The notes under the pieces are model-generated. The model did not search any database. It saw only the letters and a list, made by a program, of their open reading frames with translations, and was not told the DNA's origin. The translations under genes and the position numbers were made by a program. Below, piece by piece: positions 41,608 through 50,869 of a stretch of DNA of 64,000 bases. Each line of letters opens with the position of its first letter. Positions within the stretch are counted from its first letter, which is position 1. The stretch comes from Bacillota bacterium (GTDB lineage: Bacteria > Bacillota > Desulfotomaculia > Desulfotomaculales > Desulfallaceae): NCBI GenBank assembly GCA_023439185.1, contig JAEXOR010000023.1, forward strand, positions 1-64,000, given 5' to 3'.

Positions 41608-43266
41608 ATGTATCGGGTGGCTCTGGGTATAGCATTATTGTTTTCACTTCTGGCAGGCGCTTTCTTTGGCATGATTGGAGTTTCCTTTGCCTTTGAAGGC
41701 ATTTTGCCCGGAGTACAAATGGGTCCACTGGACCTGGGAGGACTTACCCGGAGCAATGCAGAAATAAAACTGCAGGAACTGGGAGTAAGTTTGGAATCCT
41801 TGCCCGTATATATAGCATACGGAGAAGAAACCTGGCAAGCTCCAGCCGGTGAACTCGGTTATTCCCTGGATGTCGACGGATCGGTAGCCAAAGCTTTGCA
41901 GGTTGGTAACAACGGCTCGGTTTTTAACCGGTTGACCGAACGTCAGCGTGTAAGACATCACGGACTGCTGGTCAAACCAATCCTGCAACTGGACCGGCAA
42001 CAGTTTGAAAGCAAATTGGACCAGGCTTGGCGGAACGTAATCACAGAACCGGAAAACGCCGGCTTCAAAGTGTTGGAAGACGACAGGATATCCGTTGTTC
42101 CCGGTCGCATGGGTACCAATATTGATTTTGAAACCCTTGAACGGGAGATTACCGATCAAATAGCCAGAGACTGGGAAGAGCCTGTAAGAGTTACTTTGCC
42201 GGTGATACTCGCGGCCCCGCTTCGTACCACCCTGGATATAGAATCCATGGAGATTAACGGCCTCATTGCCCAGTACAGCACCAGATTTGACGCCGGCCAG
42301 GTGGGACGCACCTATAACATTAAAGTGGCCGCCGCTGCACTGGATGGCCAATTAATCGCTCCGGGCGACGAGTTTTCTTTTAACCGGGTGGTGGGACCAA
42401 GAAGTTCTGAGGCCGGCTATAAAAGCGCCAATGTCATCATCAACAACGAATTGGTACCGGGTTTGGGCGGCGGAGTCTGTCAGGTGTCGTCAACCCTTTA
42501 TAACGCGGTATTATTGGCCAATCTGAAAATTGTCGAAAGAACCAACCACTCACTGCCCGTCAGTTATGTGCCCATCGGCCGCGATGCCACGGTGGTGTAC
42601 GGCGCAGTGGATTTTAAATTCGCCAATAACACCGATTTTTATATCTACATGAAATCAGAAGTAACAGTAAATAACCTGATCGTGAAACTATACGGCAATA
42701 CTGAAAAAACGCCCCGGGTGGAATTGTCGAGCTGGGTAGTGGAAAAAATTGCGCCCGGCGTAGTCTATGAGAATGATCCCAACCTGGCCGCCGGGGAAAA
42801 AGCGGTCAAACAGGAAGGCACCAATGGGTTTAAAGCCGCTGCTGTCCGTTATGTATGGAAAGACGGTGCAAAAACATCGGAAACTCTGCTCCCGAGCATA
42901 TATAGTCCGGTACGCAGGATTATCGCAATCGGTACGGGAGAGGCCCGTCCGGCTGTGATTGTGCCCCTGGATACGGTTATTAAACCGCCGGTCACAGTTC
43001 AACCGCCGCCCGGGTTGCCGGAAGCACCCGCGGACAGTGATGAAAATGACACTCAGCCGCCTGAAGAGCAACCAATCGACGTTGTTCCGGAGGTTAACGG
43101 GACCGACGGCCCGGCGGTCGAAAACCCGTCGGAAAACAGCCCTGACATTCAGCAGGGTGAAGGCACGGGAAAAAACAATCCCGGCGGATTGCCCAATGAA
43201 AATGCGGACGATATTGAGCACGAACAAAGCACTAAAGGCATGCACATAAAGACATCCGGAGCGTGA
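41608..43266 (+). CDS. VanW-domain exported protein (YoaR-like)
   Basis: The 552-residue protein starts with a membrane anchor ('ALGIALLFSLLAGAFFGMIG'), then two PG-binding-4 type domains ('GLTRSNAEIKLQELG', 'DRISVVPGRMGTNID') and the VanW domain ('PGDEFSFNRVVGPRS', 'GLGGGVCQVSSTLYNAVL'), with a beta-rich domain and a Pro/Glu/Asn-rich tail from about residue 455. VanW proteins occur in cell envelopes and in vancomycin clusters, but no resistance genes are nearby. AGGGGGA before the ATG. It precedes mltG, suiting a peptidoglycan role. Confidence 0.88.
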   Translation: MYRVALGIALLFSLLAGAFFGMIGVSFAFEGILPGVQMGPLDLGGLTRSNAEIKLQELGVSLESLPVYIAYGEETWQAPAGELGYSLDVDGSVAKALQVGNNGSVFNRLTERQRVRHHGLLVKPILQLDRQQFESKLDQAWRNVITEPENAGFKVLEDDRISVVPGRMGTNIDFETLEREITDQIARDWEEPVRVTLPVILAAPLRTTLDIESMEINGLIAQYSTRFDAGQVGRTYNIKVAAAALDGQLIAPGDEFSFNRVVGPRSSEAGYKSANVIINNELVPGLGGGVCQVSSTLYNAVLLANLKIVERTNHSLPVSYVPIGRDATVVYGAVDFKFANNTDFYIYMKSEVTVNNLIVKLYGNTEKTPRVELSSWVVEKIAPGVVYENDPNLAAGEKAVKQEGTNGFKAAAVRYVWKDGAKTSETLLPSIYSPVRRIIAIGTGEARPAVIVPLDTVIKPPVTVQPPPGLPEAPADSDENDTQPPEEQPIDVVPEVNGTDGPAVENPSENSPDIQQGEGTGKNNPGGLPNENADDIEHEQSTKGMHIKTSGA

Positions 43267-43272
43267 TGCAGC

Positions 43273-44322
43273 TTGGGGCCGGCGATGGTGAGAATGAATA
43301 GAAAAAGAAGACGCGGATTAAATTTCGGACCATTAATTATTGTAATTCTGTTTTTTGCCCTGGCCATTGGGTACTTGGAAGTTCGCTCGCTGTTTAAGCC
43401 CGTGGATCAGGCCAGGACCGGTAAGCAGGTAAATATTGTAATCCCCAAAAATTCATCCACAGCTGATATTGCCAGCCTGCTGAAAAGTGAAGGTCTAATC
43501 CACAACGCCATGGCTTTTCGTCTCTACGCCAGGTACCACGATATTGACGGTCAGTTCAAGCCCGGGAACTATCCATTAAACCCGGCCATGTCTCTGGCGG
43601 AAATAACGGGGCTTTTGATTGAAGGGCCTGACGATACGATTAAAATAACCGTTCCCGAAGGTTTTACCGTGGCCCAGGTAGCCGAACTAATGGCCCAGAA
43701 AGGCATTGCAAACAAGGATGATTTCCTGACGCTTACAGACAGTCAATGGGATTACCCCTACCTGGCTGATATTCCGGCCGGCGAAAAAAGGCTGGAAGGA
43801 TACCTATTTCCAGACACCTATCATATAACCCCCGCCACCGGTCCCGAAAAACTGGTGCAAATGATGCTGAACAGATTCGACTCGGTAATTAATGAACATA
43901 ACTATATTAAACTGGCGTCGGACAGGGACTTAACCTTACACCAGGCTGTAATCATCGCTTCCATGGTTGAACGGGAGGCCCGGGTGGCCGGGGAAAGAGC
44001 CCGGATCGCCGGCGTTATTTTCAACCGTTTGGAAATGGGCATGCCTCTGCAGATTGACGCCACTATCCAGTATGTACTGGACAAGCCCAGGGAAATATTG
44101 CTGTATAAAGATCTGGAAGTGGATTCGCCTTACAACACATACAAGCATAACGGACTGCCCCCCGGACCCATAGCCTGCCCGGGTTGGCCGTCCCTGCAGG
44201 CGGTGATTAAACCGGAGGAACACGATTTTCTCTATTACGTGGCCAAACCCGACGGCAGTCACGCCTTCTCCCGCACCCTGCAGGAGCATAACAATAACAT
44301 CCGCAAATATCAACCTTTTTGA
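43273..44322 (+). CDS. mltG: Endolytic murein transglycosylase MltG
   Basis: The protein has a short basic N terminus, one membrane helix ('FGPLIIVILFFALAIGYLEV'), a LysM-like strand region and the YceG/MltG domain with 'RLEGYLFPDTY', the catalytic Glu in 'ASMVEREARV' and 'NTYKHNGLPPGPIACPG'. It cuts nascent peptidoglycan strands and sets their length. Start candidates are TTG 43273, ATG 43285 and ATG 43294; ATG 43285 is reasonable but not certain. Length about 345 residues, normal. Confidence 0.93.
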   Translation: MGPAMVRMNRKRRRGLNFGPLIIVILFFALAIGYLEVRSLFKPVDQARTGKQVNIVIPKNSSTADIASLLKSEGLIHNAMAFRLYARYHDIDGQFKPGNYPLNPAMSLAEITGLLIEGPDDTIKITVPEGFTVAQVAELMAQKGIANKDDFLTLTDSQWDYPYLADIPAGEKRLEGYLFPDTYHITPATGPEKLVQMMLNRFDSVINEHNYIKLASDRDLTLHQAVIIASMVEREARVAGERARIAGVIFNRLEMGMPLQIDATIQYVLDKPREILLYKDLEVDSPYNTYKHNGLPPGPIACPGWPSLQAVIKPEEHDFLYYVAKPDGSHAFSRTLQEHNNNIRKYQPF

Positions 44323-44331
44323 GGTGGAATT

Positions 44332-45552
44332 TTGAGGAAGCCGGAAATCGTAGCGCCTGCGGGCAGCCCGGAAAAACTTGAATATGCCGTTGCCTACGGG
44401 GCGGACGCTGTTTACCTGGGCGGTACCAGCTTCGGGTTAAGGACGGCGGCCGCCTCCTTTGATCGGGAAGCCTTGTCCCGGGCTGTTGATTTTGCCCACC
44501 GCCGCGGAGCAAAGGTTTATGTGACCGTGAACATTTTCGCCCGGAACCGGGATCTTGAAGCGCTGCCCGGTTATATTGATTTTCTGAGCCGGCTCGGGGT
44601 GGACGCCGTAATCGTATCGGACCCGGGCGTGCTGGCGCTGGTGCGGGAAACCGCGCCCGAACTCCGTGTGCACATCAGCACCCAGGCCAACACCACCAAC
44701 TGGCGCAGCGCCCGAACCTGGCAGAGCCTGGGCGCGTCGCGGATTGTCGCGGCCCGGGAATTAAGCCTGGAGGAAATAGCCACTATCAGCAAGCGCACCG
44801 GTGTGGAACTGGAAGTATTCGTGCACGGCGCCATGTGCATTTCCTACTCGGGACGCTGCCTGCTGAGCAACTATATGACCGGCCGGGACGCCAACCAGGG
44901 AGACTGCGCCCAGTCCTGCCGCTGGAAATACCGTCTGGTGGAGGAAAAAAGGCCCGGTGAGTTTTTCCCGGTGCATGAGGACAACCAGGGCACTTACATC
45001 ATGAGTTCCCGGGACTTGTGCCTGCTCGGATACCTGCCCGGCCTGATTGAAGCGGGAGTGACCGCTTTAAAAATAGAAGGCCGGGTGAAGAGCATCCATT
45101 ACGTGGCCACAGTTACCGGGGTGTACCGCCGGGCGGTGGACGCGTACCTGGCCGATCCGGAAAGGTACGCGATACAACCGGAGTGGCTTGAGGAAATAGG
45201 CAAAGTTAGCAACCGGGACTACACCACCGGTTTTATCAACGGCGCACCCTGCGGCACAGCTTCCCCGGTGGATTCCATATCCCGGCACGACTATACCTTT
45301 GCAGGCGCCGTACTGAGTTACGACCCGGACCGGAAACTGCTCCGGGTGGAACAGCGCAACCGGTTCGCCGTGGGCCAGACACTGGAAATACTTGCTCCCG
45401 GTATGGATACATACCAACTCCGGGTTGAAACAATTCTTGATGAAGAGGGATGTCCCGTAGAAGCGGCCCCACACCCGCGCCAGATTATCTATCTCCCCTG
45501 GCCAAAACCAATGCCGGCATACTCGCTTTTGCGCCGCGCCGAATCACAATGA
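44332..45552 (+). CDS. U32 family peptidase-like protein (TrhP/RlhA type)
   Basis: The 406-residue protein starts 'KPEIVAPAGSPEKLEYA' and has the U32 signature 'VFVHGAMCISYSGRCLLSN' with 'GDCAQSCRWKY', whose cysteines hold an Fe-S cluster. Members of this group install hydroxyl groups on tRNA (TrhP, 5-hydroxyuridine at position 34) or 23S rRNA (RlhA) using prephenate; the shorter length favours TrhP. TTG start after GAGGTGG. It follows mltG after nine bases, a common pairing in Firmicutes. Confidence 0.88.
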   Translation: MRKPEIVAPAGSPEKLEYAVAYGADAVYLGGTSFGLRTAAASFDREALSRAVDFAHRRGAKVYVTVNIFARNRDLEALPGYIDFLSRLGVDAVIVSDPGVLALVRETAPELRVHISTQANTTNWRSARTWQSLGASRIVAARELSLEEIATISKRTGVELEVFVHGAMCISYSGRCLLSNYMTGRDANQGDCAQSCRWKYRLVEEKRPGEFFPVHEDNQGTYIMSSRDLCLLGYLPGLIEAGVTALKIEGRVKSIHYVATVTGVYRRAVDAYLADPERYAIQPEWLEEIGKVSNRDYTTGFINGAPCGTASPVDSISRHDYTFAGAVLSYDPDRKLLRVEQRNRFAVGQTLEILAPGMDTYQLRVETILDEEGCPVEAAPHPRQIIYLPWPKPMPAYSLLRRAESQ

Positions 45553-45588
45553 CGAGGATACAAGTTTAACTCCCCTGTCGAATGGCAA

Positions 45589-45629
45589 CTCTATATAAGG
45601 GGTAATCTTCCAGCCCCCGGATTATAGAG
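45589..45629. terminator. Hairpin between the U32 gene and the penicillin-binding protein gene
   Basis: CTCTATA and TATAGAG, with inner GGGG and CCCC pairing, fold into an interrupted stem. Read-through seems likely; it may be a 5' structure of the next gene. Confidence 0.4.
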
Positions 45630-45656
45630 TGTTATTTGGTAAAGGGGTTTTTTTAT

Positions 45657-47354
45657 TTGCCTTGTTTAAAAAACCATCGCTTGGAATGGTCACGCTGTCT
45701 TTTGTTGCTGGCTTTTATAGCTATTGCCTGGCAACTGTATGGCGTCCAGGTTGACCGGGGCGCCGCTCTGGCAACCCAGGCCCGGCAGATGAACTCGGAA
45801 GAAGTGCTGCTGGAGGAATACGTCCGCGGGCAGATTACCGACCGCGCCGGAATACCCCTCACCAGAACTTATGCCGCCAACGGTGTGATAGTATTTCCCC
45901 AACTGATGGATGATCCGCAGCGGGATTCTGCAGCCCTGGCCCGCATTCTTAATCTAAATCCGGATTTACTAACGGATAAAGCAGTTGACGGGGCTTACCG
46001 TTTGACCGCCCCCCTTAAAACCGCCCAGTTGCAGGAGCTGCGGCAAGCCAACCTGCCGGGTGTTTTTCTGCTGCCTGTTTCCCACCGCTATGGCACAAGT
46101 CCTATGGCGGCACACGTTACCGGTCACCTGGGTAAAATAGACAGCGTCGGGCAGCTTGATCAGCTGCGCTCCACCAGCGGCAAACATTACGACCTGGGGG
46201 ACTGGGTGGGCAAATCCGGCCTGGAGTACTTTTACGAAGCCCGTCTCAAAGGACAGCAGCCCAAAGAGACGGCCTACCTGTCCATGGACGCCCGGGGCAG
46301 AATTCTACCGGGAACGGGCGTAACGGTGGAAACGGCCAACAGCGACCCGTCACGCCGAAATGTAGTTACAACAATTGATGCTCATGTGCAGCAGGTGGTG
46401 GAAGATATTATGGATACGCATGTGGAAAGCGGCGCCGTGGTGGTAATGCGGGCCGGCTCCGAAGATATCCTGGCCATGGCCAGCCGCCCCTGCTACAACC
46501 CGGCCCCACGCTACATGGAGGAAACCGTTACCTCAGCCGCCGGCAACGTTTTTATAGACCGCAATATCGCGCTGTATCAGCCGGGTTCGGTTTTTAAAGT
46601 GGTCCTGGCTGCCGCCGCCCTGGAAACAGGGCTGGTTGAATTCGACACGATGCTCCACTGCGACGGTATTAATGCCGAACCAATCCACTGCTGGTACGAG
46701 CAGGGCCACGGAAACATTACATTCCGGGAAGCCTTCGCCCAGTCATGCAACCCGTCCTTTGTCAGCCTGGGAGAGACGCTGGGGGCGGATAAGATAATTG
46801 CTTACGCCGAAGCACTGGGCCTTGGAGACCAAACCATTACCGGATACCCGGCCAAACAGACCGGCCAGGATCTGTCGCAAATAGGCGAAGCATTCAACCT
46901 GTCCAACAGTAGTATCGGACAGGGGCCGGTGCTGGCAACCCCGGTACAATTGGCGGCCATGATCAATACCATCGCCGGCGACGGAGTGTATTATACTCCC
47001 CGCCTGGTAAAGGGCTTATCCGATGACAAAAACCAGATTACCGAATATATTGAAGGTCCCAAACCGCGCCGGGCGCTGCAGCCGGAAACAGCCGTTAAGC
47101 TGCGCGAACTGATGCGTTTAACCACCACCGAAGGGGTGGGAAAAAATGCTGAACTCCCGGTTTGGGGCAGCGCGGGCAAAACAGGTTCGGCTGAAGTGGC
47201 CGGTGCAGAGAAAAGTGTCAACGCCTGGTTTGCCGGCTATGCGCCGTCGGACAATCCCCGTTATGTGATTGTGGTGCTGAATGAGCGGGGTCAAAGCGGC
47301 GGCGAAACGGCGGCCCCGGTATTCCGTGCCATTGCGGAAAAGCTGCTGCAATGA
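45657..47354 (+). CDS. Penicillin-binding protein, class B transpeptidase
   Basis: The protein has one N-terminal membrane helix ('CLLLLAFIAIAWQLYGVQV'), a PBP dimerisation domain ('ITDRAGIPLTRTYA', 'GKSGLEYFYE') and a transpeptidase domain with S-x-x-K in 'YQPGSVFKVVLA', S-x-N in 'FAQSCNPSF' and K-T-G in 'GSAGKTGSAEVAG'. It cross-links peptidoglycan. With about 565 residues it is of the PBP2/SpoVD-type but lacks PASTA repeats. TTG 45657, 9 bases after AAAGGGG, is favoured over TTG 45636, which precedes that site. Confidence 0.9.
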   Translation: MPCLKNHRLEWSRCLLLLAFIAIAWQLYGVQVDRGAALATQARQMNSEEVLLEEYVRGQITDRAGIPLTRTYAANGVIVFPQLMDDPQRDSAALARILNLNPDLLTDKAVDGAYRLTAPLKTAQLQELRQANLPGVFLLPVSHRYGTSPMAAHVTGHLGKIDSVGQLDQLRSTSGKHYDLGDWVGKSGLEYFYEARLKGQQPKETAYLSMDARGRILPGTGVTVETANSDPSRRNVVTTIDAHVQQVVEDIMDTHVESGAVVVMRAGSEDILAMASRPCYNPAPRYMEETVTSAAGNVFIDRNIALYQPGSVFKVVLAAAALETGLVEFDTMLHCDGINAEPIHCWYEQGHGNITFREAFAQSCNPSFVSLGETLGADKIIAYAEALGLGDQTITGYPAKQTGQDLSQIGEAFNLSNSSIGQGPVLATPVQLAAMINTIAGDGVYYTPRLVKGLSDDKNQITEYIEGPKPRRALQPETAVKLRELMRLTTTEGVGKNAELPVWGSAGKTGSAEVAGAEKSVNAWFAGYAPSDNPRYVIVVLNERGQSGGETAAPVFRAIAEKLLQ

Positions 47355-47421
47355 CCGGATGTTATATTTAAATCAGACGATAAAGGCAGTAATCAAGCGT
47401 AATAATCCAATTCATCCGCTT

Positions 47422-47442
47422 AAGCCGGCTTATTGTCGGCTT
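47422..47442 (+). terminator. Weak hairpin after the penicillin-binding protein gene
   Basis: AAGCCG and CGGCTT form a 6-bp stem with a 9-base loop, followed by an A/T-rich stretch. Confidence 0.4.
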
Positions 47443-47479
47443 ATATAATTAAATTGTTAAATATGACCATACCTCCCAA

Positions 47480-47508
47480 TTGCAACATGCAACTTTTTAA
47501 TATAAAAT
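47480..47508 (+). promoter_or_regulatory. Probable promoter of ablA
   Basis: TTGCAA at 47480, 17-base spacer, TAAAAT at 47503. The 195-base gap before ablA contains no gene. Confidence 0.5.
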
Positions 47509-47549
47509 AAGTTGTCTTTAAAATTAAAATAAACTCCCGGGAGGTTTAG

Positions 47550-48791
47550 ATGCAAAAAAAGGTTAAAAGGCTTTCGTATTACGATAATATTTCCACGGAA
47601 CAATGGAATGACTGGAAATGGCAGATTAGTAACCGGATCGTTGATACTGAAACATTGCAAAAAGTGATGCGCTTAAATGACCAGGAAGCCCGGGACATTG
47701 AAAAATGCTTAAAACGTTTCCGTATGGCTGTTACACCGTATTACGCCGGTGTCATGGATCCGGGAGACAAAAACTGCCCCATTAGAAAGCAAGCCATCCC
47801 AGATTTAAAAGAACTGCACAATAATGCGGCGGATATGAACGATCCGCTGCATGAGGATGTTGATTCTCCGGTGCCGGGCATAACCCACCGTTATCCGGAC
47901 CGGGTGCTGATGCTGGTAACGGACCAATGCTCAGTTTATTGCCGCCACTGTACACGCAGGCGCATGGCCGGGGTCAGCGACCGTCCCTTGCCCAAAGCGC
48001 AGATAGACCGGGCTGTTGCTTACATCCAGAACAACAACAGAATACGGGATGTGCTTATTTCAGGCGGCGACCCGCTAACTCTGACAGACGAAAGGTTGGA
48101 GTACATCATCAGGCGCCTGCGCGGCATCAAGCACGTAGAGATCATCCGTATCGGCACCAGGACGCCGGTGGTACTGCCTATGCGGATTACCCCGCAGCTT
48201 TGCGACATGCTGAAAAAATATCAGCCGCTGTGGATTAACACCCATTTCAACCACCATCATGAAATTACCGCCGAGTCGGCGATGGCCTGCGCCAGGCTTG
48301 TGGACGCCGGAATTCCCCTGGGCAATCAGACGGTGCTGCTGCGCGGGGTTAACGATTGTCCCCAGATCATGAAAAAACTGCTGCATCAACTGGTTTCCAT
48401 CAGAGTCCGCCCTTATTACCTGTACCAGTGCGACCTGTCCAAAGGAGTCGGACATTTTAGAACCTCTGTAGGCAAGGGTATTGAAATTATGGAGAATCTG
48501 CGCGGTCACACGTCGGGATTTGCTATCCCCACCTTCGTTATCGACGCGCCCGGCGGAGGAGGAAAAATACCGGTTATGCCACAGTACTTAATATCCCGTT
48601 CAGACAGCAAAGTGATCCTGCGCAACTTCGAAGGCAACCTATACTCGTATACCGAACCGGTCTATGAAAGCGTCGAGTGCCGGTGTGAAGACTGCACACA
48701 AAAAAAAGGGCGTAACCAACCAGGACCCGCCGGCATGATGGGAGGCCGAAAGGCGGCCCTGGAAATGCCGGCTTTGGCGCGCCAGATCTGA
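47550..48791 (+). CDS. ablA: Lysine 2,3-aminomutase
   Basis: The 413-residue radical-SAM enzyme has the cluster motif C-x3-C-x2-C in 'CSVYCRHCTRRR', the SAM string 'DVLISGGDPLTL', the PLP lysine loop 'DAPGGGGKIPV' and C-terminal zinc cysteines in 'VECRCEDC'. It converts L-lysine to L-beta-lysine. GGGAGG precedes the ATG. With the acetyltransferase gene downstream it forms the ablAB pair for the compatible solute N-epsilon-acetyl-beta-lysine, so expression is likely linked to osmotic stress. Confidence 0.93.
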   Translation: MQKKVKRLSYYDNISTEQWNDWKWQISNRIVDTETLQKVMRLNDQEARDIEKCLKRFRMAVTPYYAGVMDPGDKNCPIRKQAIPDLKELHNNAADMNDPLHEDVDSPVPGITHRYPDRVLMLVTDQCSVYCRHCTRRRMAGVSDRPLPKAQIDRAVAYIQNNNRIRDVLISGGDPLTLTDERLEYIIRRLRGIKHVEIIRIGTRTPVVLPMRITPQLCDMLKKYQPLWINTHFNHHHEITAESAMACARLVDAGIPLGNQTVLLRGVNDCPQIMKKLLHQLVSIRVRPYYLYQCDLSKGVGHFRTSVGKGIEIMENLRGHTSGFAIPTFVIDAPGGGGKIPVMPQYLISRSDSKVILRNFEGNLYSYTEPVYESVECRCEDCTQKKGRNQPGPAGMMGGRKAALEMPALARQI

Positions 48792-48832
48792 TATAATTAA
48801 TCAATCATTAAACAATTGGGAGAGATGACCTA

Positions 48833-49687
48833 TTGTTTGCTACTATAGAGCATAATAGTTTACTTAAAGAGATAAAGCGCCAATTTACCGTCACTATCAC
48901 CGTCGACCGGTTCAGCAAACGGGCCTGGGTCAATGACTATACATACCGCAATCCCCTGGAATTACTGAATTTTGTAAATCAAGCCGCGGCAGCACACCAG
49001 CTGGAGAAAATAATTTTTCCGGTACGCAGAAAACACCTGTCTGACCTGAAGCACGGATTTTGCCCGGAAGGTTGGGTAGAAGGCTTTTTCAAGGGAGAGG
49101 ACGGCTGTTTTTTAACCTCTTATCCGGTATCGCGGCGATGCAAAAGCGGAAACCTGAGAATAATGGTGTCCCTGGTGCGGGATATCCAATATCAAAGACA
49201 CCAGGCGCCGCCGCCTCTTCCCGTTGGCTGCGCCTTATACACTCCCGGAATCAAGGATGCCGCCGAACTGGGCCGATTGTTCAAAAGTGCCTTTACGTCT
49301 TATCCCAGCCCGGTTGACCAGCCCGCCTACCTGGCCGGAACCATGGGCAAATCGGCACTGTTCAAGACAGTTAAAAAAGATGGCCGGCTCATCAGTGTCG
49401 CAACCGCGGAAATCGACATCGACAAAGGCAATGCCGAACTGACCAATTGCGCCACATTGCCGGACAGCAGGGGAGGCGGCCTAATGAGCAACCTGATCGC
49501 GGCATTGGAGCGCGAATGCCTGGCCAGGCGGATCAACAGCCTGTACAGCCTGGCCCGGGCTTCATCTTACGGAATGAACCTGGTTTTCCACCGTTTGGGT
49601 TACCGTTATAGAGGTACGCTGATAAATAACTGCCATATCTCCGGCAGTTACGAAAATATGAACATCTGGAGTAAGTGCGCTCGATGA
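48833..49687 (+). CDS. ablB: Beta-lysine N6-acetyltransferase
   Basis: The 284-residue protein has a C-terminal GNAT domain with the acetyl-CoA loop 'LPDSRGGGLMSNLIAALE' and 'YSLARASSYGMNLVFHRLGY', plus an N-terminal extension typical of AblB. It acetylates the epsilon amine of beta-lysine made by AblA. TTG start after GGGAGAGA. The 41-base gap to ablA suggests one transcript. Confidence 0.9.
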   Translation: MFATIEHNSLLKEIKRQFTVTITVDRFSKRAWVNDYTYRNPLELLNFVNQAAAAHQLEKIIFPVRRKHLSDLKHGFCPEGWVEGFFKGEDGCFLTSYPVSRRCKSGNLRIMVSLVRDIQYQRHQAPPPLPVGCALYTPGIKDAAELGRLFKSAFTSYPSPVDQPAYLAGTMGKSALFKTVKKDGRLISVATAEIDIDKGNAELTNCATLPDSRGGGLMSNLIAALERECLARRINSLYSLARASSYGMNLVFHRLGYRYRGTLINNCHISGSYENMNIWSKCAR

Positions 49688-49758
49688 AATCCTTGCCTAA
49701 ACCAGAATTTTTGACAATTAATAGTTCAGGTTAATAAAACCGCATGCTTCCGCTCAGA

Positions 49759-49787
49759 TTGACTATCAAATAATAGTATAGTAGGAT
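49759..49787 (+). promoter_or_regulatory. Promoter of the triple-HTH regulator gene
   Basis: TTGACT at 49759, 17-base spacer, TAGGAT at 49782. A second TTGACA lies at 49711 with a poorer -10. Confidence 0.55.
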
Positions 49788-49823
49788 TAAATGTAATACT
49801 GTATGGCGACGGGAGTGTCAAGC

Positions 49824-50591
49824 ATGATTGTGCGGGGAGAACAGATTCGCTCACTGCGTGAGGAACGGGGTTATACGCTGCACGATTTAGCCCAGCGGGC
49901 CAGCCTTTCCCTGTCTTATTTGAGCGAAATTGAGCGGGGTTCCAAAAGGCCTTCGCTGAAAACCATTGAAAAATTGGCTATGGCTTTAAATGTACCAAAA
50001 ACACAGATAATCAAGGGGGATATCAGCGATACCGGGCTTTCCATGGGGGATAAAATACGCCTGATGCGGACGGAAAAGGATCAGTCACTCCAGGATCTGG
50101 CCCAGCGCGCCGGGATATCCCTTACTTATTTAAGTGAAATCGAGCGCGGTAACGTTTACCCGGCTCTCAGCACTCTCAAGCGGATCGCCGTCGGACTGGA
50201 TGTTTCCGTATCCTCAATCATGGGCAGCGAGGGTTCCCTTGGTCACAAGCTGAAAGCACTGCGTGAGGAATACGGGCTTACCCAGGCCCAACTGGCCAAT
50301 ATGGCCGGCGTAACCGCCGGGCTAATCGGTCAAATAGAACACGGCAAGGTGCAGCCGTCTCTAAAAACCCTGGAAAAGCTCTCTGAGGTAACCGGCGTAT
50401 CACCATGCTATTTCATCATGGAACCCGGTGCGGTGGACCAGATGCTGAGTTTGATGAATCCCGAACTACGTGAAATGCTCATGCACCCCAACGTGCAATC
50501 CGTGCTAAGTATGGTCTGCAACGTCAGCGAAAAAGAACTGCAGTTTATTTTGAATTTTATTCAATTATTTAAAAGATCGGAATTAAATTAA
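49824..50591 (+). CDS. Regulator with three tandem XRE-type helix-turn-helix domains
   Basis: The 255-residue protein has three XRE domains in a row: 'GEQIRSLREERGYTLHDLA' with 'SLSYLSEIERGSKRPSLKT'; 'GDKIRLMRTEKDQSLQDLA' with 'SLTYLSEIERGNVYPALST'; and 'GHKLKALREEYGLTQAQLA' with 'AGLIGQIEHGKVQPSLKT'. A helical C-terminal domain of about 60 residues follows ('LREMLMHPNVQSVLSM', 'LQFILNFIQLF'). Domains 1 and 2 are close copies and domain 3 is more distant. ATG 49824 has GGGAGTG 6 bases before. XRE regulators usually carry one such domain. It is a single gene with its own promoter, beside a ferredoxin gene. Confidence 0.85.
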   Translation: MIVRGEQIRSLREERGYTLHDLAQRASLSLSYLSEIERGSKRPSLKTIEKLAMALNVPKTQIIKGDISDTGLSMGDKIRLMRTEKDQSLQDLAQRAGISLTYLSEIERGNVYPALSTLKRIAVGLDVSVSSIMGSEGSLGHKLKALREEYGLTQAQLANMAGVTAGLIGQIEHGKVQPSLKTLEKLSEVTGVSPCYFIMEPGAVDQMLSLMNPELREMLMHPNVQSVLSMVCNVSEKELQFILNFIQLFKRSELN

Positions 50592-50671
50592 TCTTGCCGG
50601 AACTGCATCCATATATTAATATATAACTATATGTCATGCTAATACAGCAGCAGAAAAGGATGCGGTTATAA

Positions 50672-50848
50672 ATGTCTGCCAGCGTAGTCAAAGCGTTATG
50701 CATAGGTTGCGGGGCGTGCACTCAAATGTGCCGGTACGGCGCCATCAGCGTAAAGGCCAACCTGGCCCGGGTGGACGCCGATAAATGCGATGAATGCGAG
50801 GAATGCATATTTGCCTGTCCCAACGGCGCCATAATAATAGCAGGGTGA
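50672..50848 (+). CDS. 2[4Fe-4S] ferredoxin, 58 residues
   Basis: A short ferredoxin with both cluster motifs complete: C10-x2-C13-x2-C16-x3-C20 ('CIGCGACTQMCRYGAI') and C39-x2-C42-x2-C45-x3-C49 ('CDECEECIFACPNGAI'). The Pro usually found after the fourth Cys of the first motif is Arg. AAAAGGATG precedes the ATG by about 8 bases. It is too short for many gene callers. It should be a low-potential electron carrier; the partner is not identifiable from the neighbours. Confidence 0.82.
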   Translation: MSASVVKALCIGCGACTQMCRYGAISVKANLARVDADKCDECEECIFACPNGAIIIAG

Positions 50849-50869
50849 TCATAAAGCGAGGTGAATGAA

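Noticed and set aside
41608..43266. VanW protein as part of a vancomycin-resistance cluster
   Set aside because: No vanA/B ligase, vanH, vanX or sensor kinase genes nearby; VanW-domain proteins are common envelope proteins.
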